Source: Clostridiaceae bacterium (GTDB lineage: Bacteria > Bacillota > Clostridia > Peptostreptococcales > Tindalliaceae). From it: a stretch of 64,000 nucleotides of DNA. Both the position numbers and the translations under genes were made by a program. Position 1 is the stretch's first letter. The number at the start of each line of letters is the position of its first letter. Positions 44,819-54,039 of this stretch are shown piece after piece. Below the pieces are notes generated by a model. That model had not been told where the DNA came from, searched no databases, and was given only the letters and a program-made list of their open reading frames with translations. The stretch lies in the NCBI GenBank assembly GCA_011390155.1, contig JAABSW010000008.1:1-64000 (forward strand). Direction: 5' to 3'.

Positions 44819-46009
44819 TTAAAAAACGTCCACATGAGATACTGCATTACCGCCTTTTCCCTTGGATCTATACATGCCCTTGTCGGCTATTTCAATTAAT
44901 TTGGTTACCGAGGTGGCATCCTTGGGATAAATTGCAATACCAATGGAAATAGTAAAGGAAGGGTCTTTAATATCACTCACTCGTTCCCTGAGGCGTTCAG
45001 CCACAATTCTGGCTTCCGGCAGGTTCAGGGATGGCAGTAACACAATGAATTCATCCCCGCCATAACGGCCGAACCGGTCTTCTCCCCGGATCACACCATC
45101 GGCTACATTGGCCAGTTGCTTTAAGGCCATGTCGCCCACCACGTGGCCAAAATTGTCGTTTATGTATTTAAATTTATCGATGTCGAACATGAGAATAGAG
45201 AAAGCCCCCTCCTTTTTCATGCGGATGGTTTCTTCAATCATGTCCATGATACTAATCCGGTTAAAGGCGCCTGTCAGGCCATCCTTTTTAGCTGTTTCCA
45301 GGATGTTCTGATGTGTTCTGGCAATCTCAGATTCCCTTTTTTTAGCAGCGTAGAAGGCGGTTCGGTCCATTTTTCGTTCTAAATCAATCAAATCCTGCTT
45401 ATATGTCAACGTCTCTGTTCTGGCGATCAGGGCAAAATGAGCCGTCCATAAAACATAGGCTGTGATTTTCAATAACACTGACACTTCGGGTAAATAAACA
45501 GATTTACCGAAAAACTGTACACCATAGGATAGGGTTAATATGAATGTGCCGTAGAAAAAGAACCTTCTTTCAATCTTTTTTTGTTTGTTATGCCAATAGA
45601 GAATCACCAGTGGAAAGAGAATGGTCCAGACATAATGGACCAAGGGAATTTCGTTCATCAACTGGGCAGCCTGGGCATGCAAGAGCCACACCAAACCTGC
45701 CGTGACGGCTGGCAAAAACAATAATGCACCAACAGGTTTCTCCAAAAACCTGGCCGATTCCCAGTAAGCAAAAATTACCAGAATCAAAAACAATGATTCC
45801 CCCAGCCAGTACACCAATTCAATGCTAAAACCAGGTGTCAAATGCAAGGCATTCATTACAAATATGGTCAAGGGTACAACGTACAATCTGGCTCTTCTGA
45901 CCACCAGTTGGTGCTGGTATGGGTGTTGAACTGACAATAGTACAATGGAAAAACATACAGACAATGATAACAGCCAAATGCCACGGTTTAACAGGTATAT
46001 ACTATCCAT
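44819..46009 (-). CDS. Membrane-bound diguanylate cyclase (GGDEF)
   Basis: Makes c-di-GMP from GTP. The N-terminal 200 residues contain about six or seven hydrophobic helices forming a membrane sensor module of no recognised family. A short coiled linker leads to a GGDEF domain (about 235-396) with MFDIDKFKYINDNFGH, the intact active site RYGGDEFIVLL, and RGED five residues before it, matching the inhibitory I-site RxxD. It follows phoH on the same strand, with AAAGGGGTGG as ribosome binding site. Confidence 0.92.
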   Translation of the reverse strand: MDSIYLLNRGIWLLSLSVCFSIVLLSVQHPYQHQLVVRRARLYVVPLTIFVMNALHLTPGFSIELVYWLGESLFLILVIFAYWESARFLEKPVGALLFLPAVTAGLVWLLHAQAAQLMNEIPLVHYVWTILFPLVILYWHNKQKKIERRFFFYGTFILTLSYGVQFFGKSVYLPEVSVLLKITAYVLWTAHFALIARTETLTYKQDLIDLERKMDRTAFYAAKKRESEIARTHQNILETAKKDGLTGAFNRISIMDMIEETIRMKKEGAFSILMFDIDKFKYINDNFGHVVGDMALKQLANVADGVIRGEDRFGRYGGDEFIVLLPSLNLPEARIVAERLRERVSDIKDPSFTISIGIAIYPKDATSVTKLIEIADKGMYRSKGKGGNAVSHVDVF

Positions 46010-46038
46010 TCAGCCACCCCTTTCGATGATTTGCGGCA

Positions 46039-47409
46039 TTACATATGCTTCTCTGCCAATTGTGCCAGGGGACTGCGTTCAACCTGGCGCAATGTGATGT
46101 GCCCTGTAATATCAAAACCTTTCATCTTGTCAACAGTGTAAACAAGTCCGTTTGATTTGGAATCCACCAGTACGTTATCAATTTGGTTATCAGACGGATC
46201 CCCCAGAAATAGAAACTTTGCTCCTTCGCCCGCCCTTGTTAACATCAGTTTAGCCAAATGAGGTGTTGTTTCCTGGGCTTCGTCCACAATCACCAGTGCA
46301 TTGGCCAGTGTGCGCCCTCTCATGTAATTAAAGGTTTTCATTTCCAACACCCCTGCGTCCATGTAGGTGCTGATAAAGTGTTCCACGGAAAAGTCCGGTT
46401 TTTCACCTTTTCGATAAGTCTGAGGGGCTCCTTCCAACTTGTTTTTTTGTTTCAGGTCAAACAGGTTATCCACGGCATCATAAAAAGCTTGCATCCATGG
46501 TTTGAGTTTTTCCCGCTCTTCACCCGGTAAAAAGCCTATGTCGTTTCCAGCAGGTACCACCGGTCGTACAAAAATAATTTTTCGGAACATCCCTTTTTCC
46601 AGTACTGCCTGTAATGCATAGGCGATGCTTAAAATGCTTTTTCCGCTGCCTGCTCCTCCCATTATGCTGGCGAAATGAATGGAAGGGTCATGGAGAAGCT
46701 CCATGGCCATTTTTTGTTCCCGGTTGATGGGTTTGATTCCCCAAGTGTATTCATTGACATATTCCAAAGGAACTATCATTTCTTTTTTCAGTTTGGCCAG
46801 TATTTCGTGGCCAGACTGGTCCTGGCTCTTAATGTGGAAAAAGTGGTTAGGGTACACCGGTTCCTGGAAGAAATCCGGCATGGTGATTCCTCCCTGAAAA
46901 ATCTGGTTGATCTGAGAAGAGGGCAGCATGAGTTCGCTGAATCCCTGGTACAGGTCTTCTGTTCTTACTTTATCTGTTTCATAGTCTTCCACTTTTAGTC
47001 CCAATGCATCGGCTTTTACCGTCATGCACATGTCCTTGGTCACTAAGATCGTGGGTCGGTCCTGTTCCTCATCAGAAATACTTTTTGCAATGGACAGTAT
47101 GCGGTTGTCATTCTTTTTTGTGTCAATGCCTTCCGGGAGATTCAACACATTCGCTCTGTTCATTTCGATCCTGATTTTTCCACCATTGGGCAACGGAATT
47201 CCATCCACAAAATTGCCCCACTCTCTCACTTTATTAAGCTCCTTTAATACCTGTCGTGCATGATAGCCAACCATGCCACTGGCTTTTTTAAGTCCATCCA
47301 GCTCTTCCACCGTCACTAAAGGCAGAACCACATGGTTGTCCTGGAAATTATACAAAAATAGGGGATCGTGGATCATCACATTGGTGTCAATCACATAATT
47401 CTTAATCAT
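46039..47409 (-). CDS. PIN-PhoH family ATPase/ribonuclease
   Basis: Two-domain protein of 456 residues. The N-terminal PIN ribonuclease domain (residues 1-150) starts KNYVIDTNVMIHDP with conserved acidic residues. The C-terminal PhoH ATPase has Walker A GGAGSGKS (about residue 255), VRPVVPAGNDIGFLPGEEREKL and Walker B ANALVIVDEAQE, and the STYMDAGVLEMKTFNYMRGRTL segment. This architecture is the PhoH2/YlaK type, linked to RNA unwinding and cleavage. It heads the group phoH, GGDEF, HAD. Confidence 0.9.
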   Translation of the reverse strand: MIKNYVIDTNVMIHDPLFLYNFQDNHVVLPLVTVEELDGLKKASGMVGYHARQVLKELNKVREWGNFVDGIPLPNGGKIRIEMNRANVLNLPEGIDTKKNDNRILSIAKSISDEEQDRPTILVTKDMCMTVKADALGLKVEDYETDKVRTEDLYQGFSELMLPSSQINQIFQGGITMPDFFQEPVYPNHFFHIKSQDQSGHEILAKLKKEMIVPLEYVNEYTWGIKPINREQKMAMELLHDPSIHFASIMGGAGSGKSILSIAYALQAVLEKGMFRKIIFVRPVVPAGNDIGFLPGEEREKLKPWMQAFYDAVDNLFDLKQKNKLEGAPQTYRKGEKPDFSVEHFISTYMDAGVLEMKTFNYMRGRTLANALVIVDEAQETTPHLAKLMLTRAGEGAKFLFLGDPSDNQIDNVLVDSKSNGLVYTVDKMKGFDITGHITLRQVERSPLAQLAEKHM

Positions 47410-47609
47410 AGGCGCAGCTCCCTTCGATCAATGGTTTGATCTTTTATCTCTTTATCATACAGATTTCTCCGGGTTCAATCATCTTGTTCATGTTAAATAT
47501 GCTATGCTTATACCCTTCGGCATCCTGCACAAATCGGAAAAAACATGGCCATCTTGCTTACCCCGGTTTATCCGATAACTGCCACCGCTTATAACTGGTA
47601 CGACATCTG

Positions 47610-49028
47610 TTACGCTTTCACCTTTAGTTTAAACCAGAAAACTGTCCCTTCACCTTCCTGGCTTTCCACCCCGTAAAGTGCTTCGTGGCTTTCCAATATG
47701 TTTTTAACGATGGCCAGGCCTAATCCTGAACCTGTTTGAAAGCTGCCTGGATGATGATGGTTAGAGCGATAATATCTTTCCCAAATCTGTTCCAACTCTT
47801 CCTGGGGAATACCGCTGCCAGTGTCTGCAATACTCACCCTGACCTGTCCTTCTTCTTCCGTTGTTACAATGGAAATACTTCCACCCTTCGGGGTATAATG
47901 AAAAGCGTTGCCCACCAAATTCACAAGCACCTGTTCTATTCGCCTGGAATCTGCCATGACAAGGCTTTCGGAAGAAATGGTCTGGGTCAGCTGTATGCCG
48001 TTGTTTTCCGCCAAGAGAAGGAAAGAGTTTCCCACTTTTTTGATGATCTCCGCCAGCTGGACCGGCTCCACTTCCATGTCCATGGACCCGGACTGCAGCC
48101 TGGAAAGGTGCAGCATATCATCCACAATATCACTTAGTCTCCGGCTTTCGTCCAAGATGATTCCTGCATGTTTTGTTCTCTTTTCCGGATGATCTCCGCT
48201 CAAGTCCCGGATGGTCTCAGCATACCCCTGGATTAAACTTAAAGGGGTGCGTAACTCATGGGAAACATTGGCAATGAATTCCCGTCTTATTTCTTCAATC
48301 TGGCTCAGTTTCACCGCCATTTCATTGAAGGTCTCCGTCAACTGGCCTATTTCGTCCCTGCTTTTGACCGGTACATGAGTGTCAAGCCTGCCCTGGGCAA
48401 TTTCCTTTGCAGCTTCTGTCAGTAACGATATGGGCTTAACCACAATTCTTGCAAGCATGACGCCAATGATCACTGTTAATGCCGTCAGCACCAAGGTGAC
48501 CTGCATTAATTGTTCTTTCAGCAGTGCCACCGTCTCTTCCACGGACTCCAGGGGCATGGTGACCAGAAGCACTTCCCCGTTACTTTCAGTTCGTTCCACC
48601 GGCATGCTTAGCAACATCACATCTGACTGAAAACGGGTGTGCTGGGTTTCAAGGCGTCCCACTACCCCTCCCATGGCTTCTTGCATAATCTGGAAACGGG
48701 GGTTCATTCTTCCCATGGAACGTGTCATGCCCTGCATCATTGATCCCATCATTGAGCTGGTGGCGTACAACGTATCACCAGCGTAACTGACCCTTTCAAT
48801 GATTAAATTATATCGGTAAGATAATTCATCCAGCGCATCATTCAACTGTGCATCTGTCTCCAGGGTTTCATCGGCATAAACAGCCTGCAATTCACCCTCG
48901 ATTCCTTCGATTTTTTTACTCATATAGTTTTCTTCCAGAAAAACAATCTGGTAAAACCACAGTAAGCTGATGGTGATCAGCACCAACACCAGCAACCCTA
49001 ACATCATTTTAGTGGACAGATGTTTCAT
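47610..49028 (-). CDS. Sensor histidine kinase with Met-rich extracytoplasmic domain
   Basis: Membrane kinase partner of the response regulator that overlaps its start by 4 bases. Two helices (about residues 8-30 and 175-198) bracket a sensor domain of about 145 residues, which holds the Met-rich stretch SSMMGSMMQGMTRSMGRM near residue 95. A HAMP domain, the phosphoacceptor FIANVSHELRTPL and an ATP-binding domain with NAFHYTPKGG, DTGSGIPQEEL and GSGLGLAIVK follow. This is a complete kinase. Methionine clusters suggest a soft metal ligand such as Cu(I) or Ag(I), but this is inference. Confidence 0.92.
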   Translation of the reverse strand: MKHLSTKMMLGLLVLVLITISLLWFYQIVFLEENYMSKKIEGIEGELQAVYADETLETDAQLNDALDELSYRYNLIIERVSYAGDTLYATSSMMGSMMQGMTRSMGRMNPRFQIMQEAMGGVVGRLETQHTRFQSDVMLLSMPVERTESNGEVLLVTMPLESVEETVALLKEQLMQVTLVLTALTVIIGVMLARIVVKPISLLTEAAKEIAQGRLDTHVPVKSRDEIGQLTETFNEMAVKLSQIEEIRREFIANVSHELRTPLSLIQGYAETIRDLSGDHPEKRTKHAGIILDESRRLSDIVDDMLHLSRLQSGSMDMEVEPVQLAEIIKKVGNSFLLLAENNGIQLTQTISSESLVMADSRRIEQVLVNLVGNAFHYTPKGGSISIVTTEEEGQVRVSIADTGSGIPQEELEQIWERYYRSNHHHPGSFQTGSGLGLAIVKNILESHEALYGVESQEGEGTVFWFKLKVKA

Positions 49029-49717
49029 TTTTTCTCCTCCACTTCAAATTTGTAACCGTGTCCCCACACAGTGACAATGTGATTTTTGTAACTCTGAAGG
49101 CTTTCCCGCAACATTTTAATGTGGGTGTCCACAGTTCGATCATCACCGTAAAAGTCATAACCCCACACCTGGTTCAACAGCTGCTCCCTTGAAAAAGCCT
49201 GGTTAGGGTGCCGGGCCAAATACTGGAGCAATTCATATTCCCTTGGTGTCAACTTGATGATGTTGCCATCGACTGTTACTTGACGGGAGGGAAAATCAAT
49301 TTTCAGCCCGTCAACAACCACCCGGTCTTCTGCCTCCCCATTGTCCACCTTCCGGCCTCGCCGTAACACTGCATTTAGCCTGGCCATTAATTCTTTTGGG
49401 CTAAAAGGCTTTACCAAATAATCATCAACCCCCAGTTCAAAGCCGAAAAGTTTGTCATATTCTTCGCCCCTGGCTGTCAACATAATGACAGGGAGGTCAG
49501 ACACTCGCCTCACCTCTCTGCACACTGTCCAGCCATCTAAATGGGGCATCATAACATCCAGGATCATGGCATTGTACAGGTCAGGGTTTTCTTTGAATTT
49601 TTCCAGTGCATCATTCCCATCAACAGCTTCAGTCACCAGGTATGGCTGGGCTTCCAAATGTTCCCGAATCAATTCTCTGATGCGGGCTTCATCGTCCACC
49701 ACCAATATGTGTTTCAT
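49025..49717 (-). CDS. OmpR-family response regulator
   Basis: DNA-binding regulator of 230 residues. The receiver domain has VVDDEARIR, the phosphoacceptor Asp in AMILDVMMPHLDGW and the LTARG and KPFSPKEL motifs. The C-terminal winged helix (about 135-230) carries LTPREYELLQYLARHPNQAFSREQLLNQVWGYDFYGDDRTVDTHIKMLR. It precedes the histidine kinase in one transcript and probably regulates its own promoter. Confidence 0.94.
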   Translation of the reverse strand: MKHILVVDDEARIRELIREHLEAQPYLVTEAVDGNDALEKFKENPDLYNAMILDVMMPHLDGWTVCREVRRVSDLPVIMLTARGEEYDKLFGFELGVDDYLVKPFSPKELMARLNAVLRRGRKVDNGEAEDRVVVDGLKIDFPSRQVTVDGNIIKLTPREYELLQYLARHPNQAFSREQLLNQVWGYDFYGDDRTVDTHIKMLRESLQSYKNHIVTVWGHGYKFEVEEKK

Positions 49718-49796
49718 CCTGCTCCACCTTCTTTGTTTATCCTTGTTTTTAGCGGTCTGTTGCCCGTTTCAACTCATTAGATTTATTATTTTCTCC

Positions 49797-49805
49797 AGTA
49801 TATCA
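49797..49805 (-). promoter_or_regulatory. Candidate extended -10 promoter of the two-component operon
   Basis: On the minus strand TGA precedes TATACT (49797-49802), giving a TGn extended -10 element about 80 bases before the response regulator start. The -35 region is poor. Confidence 0.35.
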
Positions 49806-49898
49806 CAGAATTCAGGACATTCGAATGGAATAAACGCTGGTTGAATAGGGTATGTTTACAAACGGGATTCTTTATTCCCAAGAAAGTGAGATGATTTT

Positions 49899-50939
49899 AT
49901 GATTCAACAGGTATCTCTTTGTATCGCAGGTTTTGGCAGCGCTTCCAAAGCCTTCTGTCACATGTTGATGCAACAACACCAACGGATCCTCAAGGACTAC
50001 AACACCGACATTCGCATCACAGGTATTGCCGGTCGATCCAAAGGCTCATTGCTGGACCCTGGGGGTATTAACCTGGTGCGGGCCATGGAAGAAATGACTG
50101 CTTCAGGTTCATTTTCCAGGGACAACCCTCAATACTCCACACACGACACCCTGCACATCATCGAGGGTTCTGATGCAAATGTGTTGCTGGAACTGACAAC
50201 CCTTTCCATTCTAGACGGTCAGCCTGCCATCAGTCATATTGAAACAGCTCTGTTAAAAGGAATGCATGTCATCACTGCTAACAAGGGCCCCATCGCCTGG
50301 GATTATTCACGCCTCAAAAAATTGGCTGAAGCCCAGAACAGGCTTTTGCTTCATGAAACCGTTGTGATGGATGGCACACCTGTGTTTAACCTGGTGAATG
50401 AAACATTGCCTGGCTGTCAGGTATTGTCCTTCAAGGGCATACTCAACTCCACCACCAATTTTATTCTGGAAGAATTGGAAAATGGATCTTCCTATGACGA
50501 AACCATAAAAGAAGCCCAGCGGAGAGGTTTTGCAGAGGCTGACCCGTCACTTGACGTGGATGGATGGGACGCTGCCGCTAAGACCAGTGCCTTGCTAAAC
50601 ACATTAATGAACGGCCAAATTACTCCACCTGACATTGAGCGCACAGGTATCACCCATATTACACCGGAAGAAATCAAAAAAGCCCGGGATCAGGGCTTTA
50701 AGATCAAGCTGTTGTGTGAAGGCTGGTTTGAAAACGGCCATGTAATGGGCAGGGTTCATCCAGTCTGGATCCGAATGAATGACATTTTCAGCACCATTGA
50801 TGCCACGACCTCCCTCTTGTGTCTTCAAACAGATCTTATGGGTGAAATCTGCGTGGTGGAACGTCATCCGGAAATTGAACAAACAGCTTACGGTATTTTT
50901 AGTGATCTCTTAACGCTGCTTAAGAAGAAATATCCTTGA
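49899..50939 (+). CDS. Homoserine dehydrogenase family protein
   Basis: NAD(P)-dependent oxidoreductase resembling homoserine dehydrogenase. The 346-residue protein has an N-terminal Rossmann motif CIAGFGSASKAF, VITANKGPIAWDYSRL, and the catalytic region SFKGILNSTTNFILEEL and GFAEADPSLDVDGWDAAAKTSAL with the conserved Lys. No regulatory ACT domain is present, so it is the short form. It is the only plus-strand gene in this part of the window and stands alone, without thr genes. Its last 20 bases overlap the convergent gene. Confidence 0.87.
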   Translation: MIQQVSLCIAGFGSASKAFCHMLMQQHQRILKDYNTDIRITGIAGRSKGSLLDPGGINLVRAMEEMTASGSFSRDNPQYSTHDTLHIIEGSDANVLLELTTLSILDGQPAISHIETALLKGMHVITANKGPIAWDYSRLKKLAEAQNRLLLHETVVMDGTPVFNLVNETLPGCQVLSFKGILNSTTNFILEELENGSSYDETIKEAQRRGFAEADPSLDVDGWDAAAKTSALLNTLMNGQITPPDIERTGITHITPEEIKKARDQGFKIKLLCEGWFENGHVMGRVHPVWIRMNDIFSTIDATTSLLCLQTDLMGEICVVERHPEIEQTAYGIFSDLLTLLKKKYP

Positions 50940-51708
50940 AATAAATGAACCCTGTGTAGCCTCTGCCCCAAAATTCCTGAAGGATTAGTGTTGCTTTATA
51001 ACCCCAGGAAGAAACCTCCATGTGAATGTCTCCGGATGTCTCATCATTGTACAGCCCCGTGACGGCAACCCAGTGACGCTGAAAGTTCCCTGCCGCCAAT
51101 AAAGGTGTTTTTTCAGACCGTGGGTATTGAACTTTTCGTAAGGAGGGATTCAGTCCGTTTAGCATGGCCACGGGACATCCACTGTCAATCCCCTGCTTTA
51201 GGTACCTTACGGCGTTGTCCATGGACAAGTGTAAACTTGTATTGTAAGAAGGCCTTGCCTTTGTATCCAACCAGACTGGCTGCAGCGTCTTTCCTCTTTT
51301 CGCGGCAAAGCGGCACATTCTTTTTGAGAAAAAATCAATGCCCGGAATGCCCAATGATGGCACCATCTTGCTTTGGAGCCATCCAGGCAACCGGTAATAA
51401 ACCCCTTCCAGTGAAATGGGTTTGATGATTTCATAAACCTCTTCCAGGTGTTTTTTATAATGTATCCACTTTAGGTCAGGGTATGCATACAGCGGCCGCA
51501 GGTTCTTCTGTGTCATGGCTAAATAAGCCAGGATGTTGGCCCCTGTCACAGTGCCACAGCCGCCATGCTGCCCATTTTGTGTCTGCAACCACTGCTGGCT
51601 GCCACCATAGTAGACATCCTTTCCTTCCTGCTCCTCCTTCACCAACAATCCTTCTTCAACCCTTTGAAGTTGTGCTATTACACCTGGTTTATTGCTGTAA
51701 AGAATCAT
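50920..51708 (-). CDS. Unrecognised protein, possible papain-like (C39-type) fold
   Basis: 262-residue soluble protein, no signal peptide. The segment GQHGGCGTVTGANILAYLA has a Cys at a helix start and QRHWVAVTGLYND has a His before a hydrophobic strand. This Cys...His arrangement resembles papain-like or C39 folds, and a possible Asp/Asn partner lies in SWGYKATLIL. No family was firmly recognised. Its ends overlap the hom-like gene (20 bases, convergent) and the nitroreductase gene (20 bases, same strand). The ribosome binding site is weak. Confidence 0.65.
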   Translation of the reverse strand: MILYSNKPGVIAQLQRVEEGLLVKEEQEGKDVYYGGSQQWLQTQNGQHGGCGTVTGANILAYLAMTQKNLRPLYAYPDLKWIHYKKHLEEVYEIIKPISLEGVYYRLPGWLQSKMVPSLGIPGIDFFSKRMCRFAAKRGKTLQPVWLDTKARPSYNTSLHLSMDNAVRYLKQGIDSGCPVAMLNGLNPSLRKVQYPRSEKTPLLAAGNFQRHWVAVTGLYNDETSGDIHMEVSSWGYKATLILQEFWGRGYTGFIYFKDISS

Positions 51709-52471
51709 TTTTCTTTTCCAATTGAAGGGTTATGGTGTACTGGGTCCCCAGAGGTCGGTCCTCTACGGCTTCTTCATCCTGGAGGAATGTCACCCGGAAT
51801 CCTTCCGCTTCCGCTGCCAGTTCCAGGTGACATAAGGCAATCCCCATGTCAATTTTGTTCATCCTTTCATACAACCATGCCTTTAACAGACTCACATTGA
51901 CTCGATAAGCGTGAATTGCTGACCGTGTTGTTCTGAAACGCCAAGGCTGGCTGTTGGTGGCAGAAGGTGCCAACCGGGCTGCTTCAATCATGTCCCCATG
52001 GTGGGTGGTGGAGCAAATCTCCACTTTCAGTTTTCGTTTGTATTGTTCTTCAGTGGTTCTATGCACCGGTTCTGCTGGTGCGCCCACTGCCATGGCAATG
52101 ACATAGGGAAGTGATGACACGTTCTCAAATCCACTGGTGGGTTTGGCCATGCCCAGCCAGCAAGTGCCCAGTTCCATGGAAGACAGGTACAGGTCCATCT
52201 GCTGCAACATATACCCCGCATTTTCCAGGTACCCTTTCTTTTTTTCAGAAAAGAACAACAAGTAATGGGGGGCCTTAATGGCCAGAAGTCCTTTAACTGC
52301 ATCATGGGGTAACAATTTCATCTCCGTCTTCAACTCTTCCTGCAAAGGCATGACATCTTGCATTTGCTCTTCAATTGCCTTGCATGTGTCCCCCGGTAAT
52401 GCTTCCATTTTGTATTTTCTTGTTGATTTTCTCTTGAAAATATACTCAAAAAGTTCATTGTTTTTCATCAT
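51689..52471 (-). CDS. Nitroreductase-family protein
   Basis: Probable FMN-dependent oxidoreductase of 260 residues. The N-terminus has the nitroreductase start FKRKSTRKYK. A second copy-like motif, MIEAARLAPSATNSQPWRF, lies in the middle, and HLELAAEAEG is near the end. The order of segments is the reversed, tandem arrangement seen in putative nitroreductases of the TM1586 type, where the halves are swapped relative to classical enzymes. GGAGG precedes the first ATG by 8 bases. It overlaps lipA by 17 bases. Confidence 0.78.
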   Translation of the reverse strand: MMKNNELFEYIFKRKSTRKYKMEALPGDTCKAIEEQMQDVMPLQEELKTEMKLLPHDAVKGLLAIKAPHYLLFFSEKKKGYLENAGYMLQQMDLYLSSMELGTCWLGMAKPTSGFENVSSLPYVIAMAVGAPAEPVHRTTEEQYKRKLKVEICSTTHHGDMIEAARLAPSATNSQPWRFRTTRSAIHAYRVNVSLLKAWLYERMNKIDMGIALCHLELAAEAEGFRVTFLQDEEAVEDRPLGTQYTITLQLEKKNDSLQQ

Positions 52472-53369
52472 CAGTCAGCCTCCTTCCTTTACCTCGAACA
52501 GCTTCCAATGCCCTGGCTGCATTATATGAACTACGGATGAATGGACCACTTTCCACAAAAACCAGTCCAAGAGCCAGGCCTTCCTGACGATAGGCTTCAA
52601 ACTGTTCCGGTGTGACAAATTCCTCCACAGGAAGGTGTTCTGCGGATGGCTGCAGATATTGCCCAATGGTGAAAATATCACATTTTAACGCCACCAAACG
52701 CTCCATCACCATCGTCATTTCATGGGGAGATTCGCCCAGCCCCACCATGATCCCCGTCTTGGAAAGGATATCACCGCCATACTCTTTCACCCGTTTTAGC
52801 AGCAGTAATGAACGTTCAAAGTCTGCACCAGGCCGCACCGTTTCATAAAGAGAAGGCACCGTTTCAATGTTATGGTTTAATATTTCCGGCTTGGCCTTCA
52901 AAACTGCTTTTAACGCCTCCTCATCCCCCTGAAAGTCTGGAATTAATACTTCTATGGTGGTGCCGGGGTTTAGTTTTCGCACTGCTTCGATGGTTTTGGC
53001 AAAATGAGCCGCCCCTCCGTCGGGTAAATCATCACGGGTCACAGATGTGATTACAGCGTGTCTGAGGCCCAATTCTTTCACGGCTTCCGCCAGGTGCTGG
53101 GGTTCCTGTGGATCTGGCGGCAACGCCGACCCTTTTCCCACGGCACAAAAACGACAGCCTCTGGTACAGGTTTCACCCAGGATCATAAAAGTAGCCGTTT
53201 TGTTGCCAAAACACTCTCCCACATTAGGACAATGGGCTTCCTCACACACAGTATGAAGGCGCAGGTGTTTCACCATGTTTTGCATGCTATCCATAGACCC
53301 TTTACTGGGCAGTTTTTTTCTCAACCATTCAGGTTTTCTCAGTGGTTTATCTTTCTGTGTTGTGGACAA
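52455..53369 (-). CDS. lipA: Lipoyl synthase
   Basis: Radical SAM enzyme that inserts two sulfurs into the octanoyl chain on lipoyl domains. The 304-residue protein has the auxiliary cluster CEEAHCPNVGEC (N-terminal CX4CX5C), the radical SAM CTRGCRFC motif and a C-terminal RSSYNA serine motif. The start is TTG at 53369 after GGTGAAGG, overlapping lipB by 23 bases. LipB upstream supplies the octanoyl group. No lipoyl-dependent complex is encoded in the window. Confidence 0.94.
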   Translation of the reverse strand: MSTTQKDKPLRKPEWLRKKLPSKGSMDSMQNMVKHLRLHTVCEEAHCPNVGECFGNKTATFMILGETCTRGCRFCAVGKGSALPPDPQEPQHLAEAVKELGLRHAVITSVTRDDLPDGGAAHFAKTIEAVRKLNPGTTIEVLIPDFQGDEEALKAVLKAKPEILNHNIETVPSLYETVRPGADFERSLLLLKRVKEYGGDILSKTGIMVGLGESPHEMTMVMERLVALKCDIFTIGQYLQPSAEHLPVEEFVTPEQFEAYRQEGLALGLVFVESGPFIRSSYNAARALEAVRGKGRRLTDDEKQ

Positions 53370-54039
53370 GTTCCTTCACCTCTTCCAACGTAATAGATTC
53401 CAAGCGGCATTGAAATCGTTTTTGAAATTCTTCTTTTAATACTTCTGTTACCTCTGATAATGCTGTTCTAACCCCCAGTTTTTCCATGGAAGTAACTCCA
53501 AATTCAGTGATTCCACAGGGGTTGATCAATTTAAAATGATCAAGGTTAGTTCGGTGGTTCAGGGCAAATCCGTGCATGGTACTCCATCGCTTAATGGCCA
53601 CACCCAGTGCACAAATTTTTTCGTCACCGACCCACACGCCTCGGTAAGCGGGTTTTCGGTCTGCTTCCAAACCATAGTGCGCCAGGGTTTTAATAATCAA
53701 CTCTTCCAGTGACCAAACATAAAGCTGTACATCTTTTTTAAAATGTTCCAGGTTTAACAAAGGATACCCCACAACCTGGCCCGGCCCATGGTACGTAACA
53801 TTTCCACCCCTGTTACTCTCTACCACATCAAATCCCTGGTTTTTCACCAGTTCAATGGGAAACAAAAAGTCATCTGAATTTCGGTTTCTCCCCAGGGTAA
53901 ACACGGGGGGATGTTCCACCAGCATCAGGATTCCCACCTGTTCCTTATTTGCCTGCAAATATTTATTTACTTCCATTTGAAGGTTAAACGCCGGTTGATA
54001 ATCCATACGTCCCAGGTTCAGGTACTGTACTTTTTTCAT
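53347..54039 (-). CDS. lipB: Octanoyltransferase
   Basis: Transfers octanoate from acyl carrier protein to lipoyl domains. The 230-residue protein has the core VTYHGPGQVVGYPLLNLE, the invariant Lys in CALGVAIKRWSTMHGFALN, and the catalytic Cys in LINPCGITEFGVTSM. The order of genes, EamA, lipB, lipA, is tight with overlaps of 4 and 23 bases. Confidence 0.95.
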   Translation of the reverse strand: MKKVQYLNLGRMDYQPAFNLQMEVNKYLQANKEQVGILMLVEHPPVFTLGRNRNSDDFLFPIELVKNQGFDVVESNRGGNVTYHGPGQVVGYPLLNLEHFKKDVQLYVWSLEELIIKTLAHYGLEADRKPAYRGVWVGDEKICALGVAIKRWSTMHGFALNHRTNLDHFKLINPCGITEFGVTSMEKLGVRTALSEVTEVLKEEFQKRFQCRLESITLEEVKELVHNTER

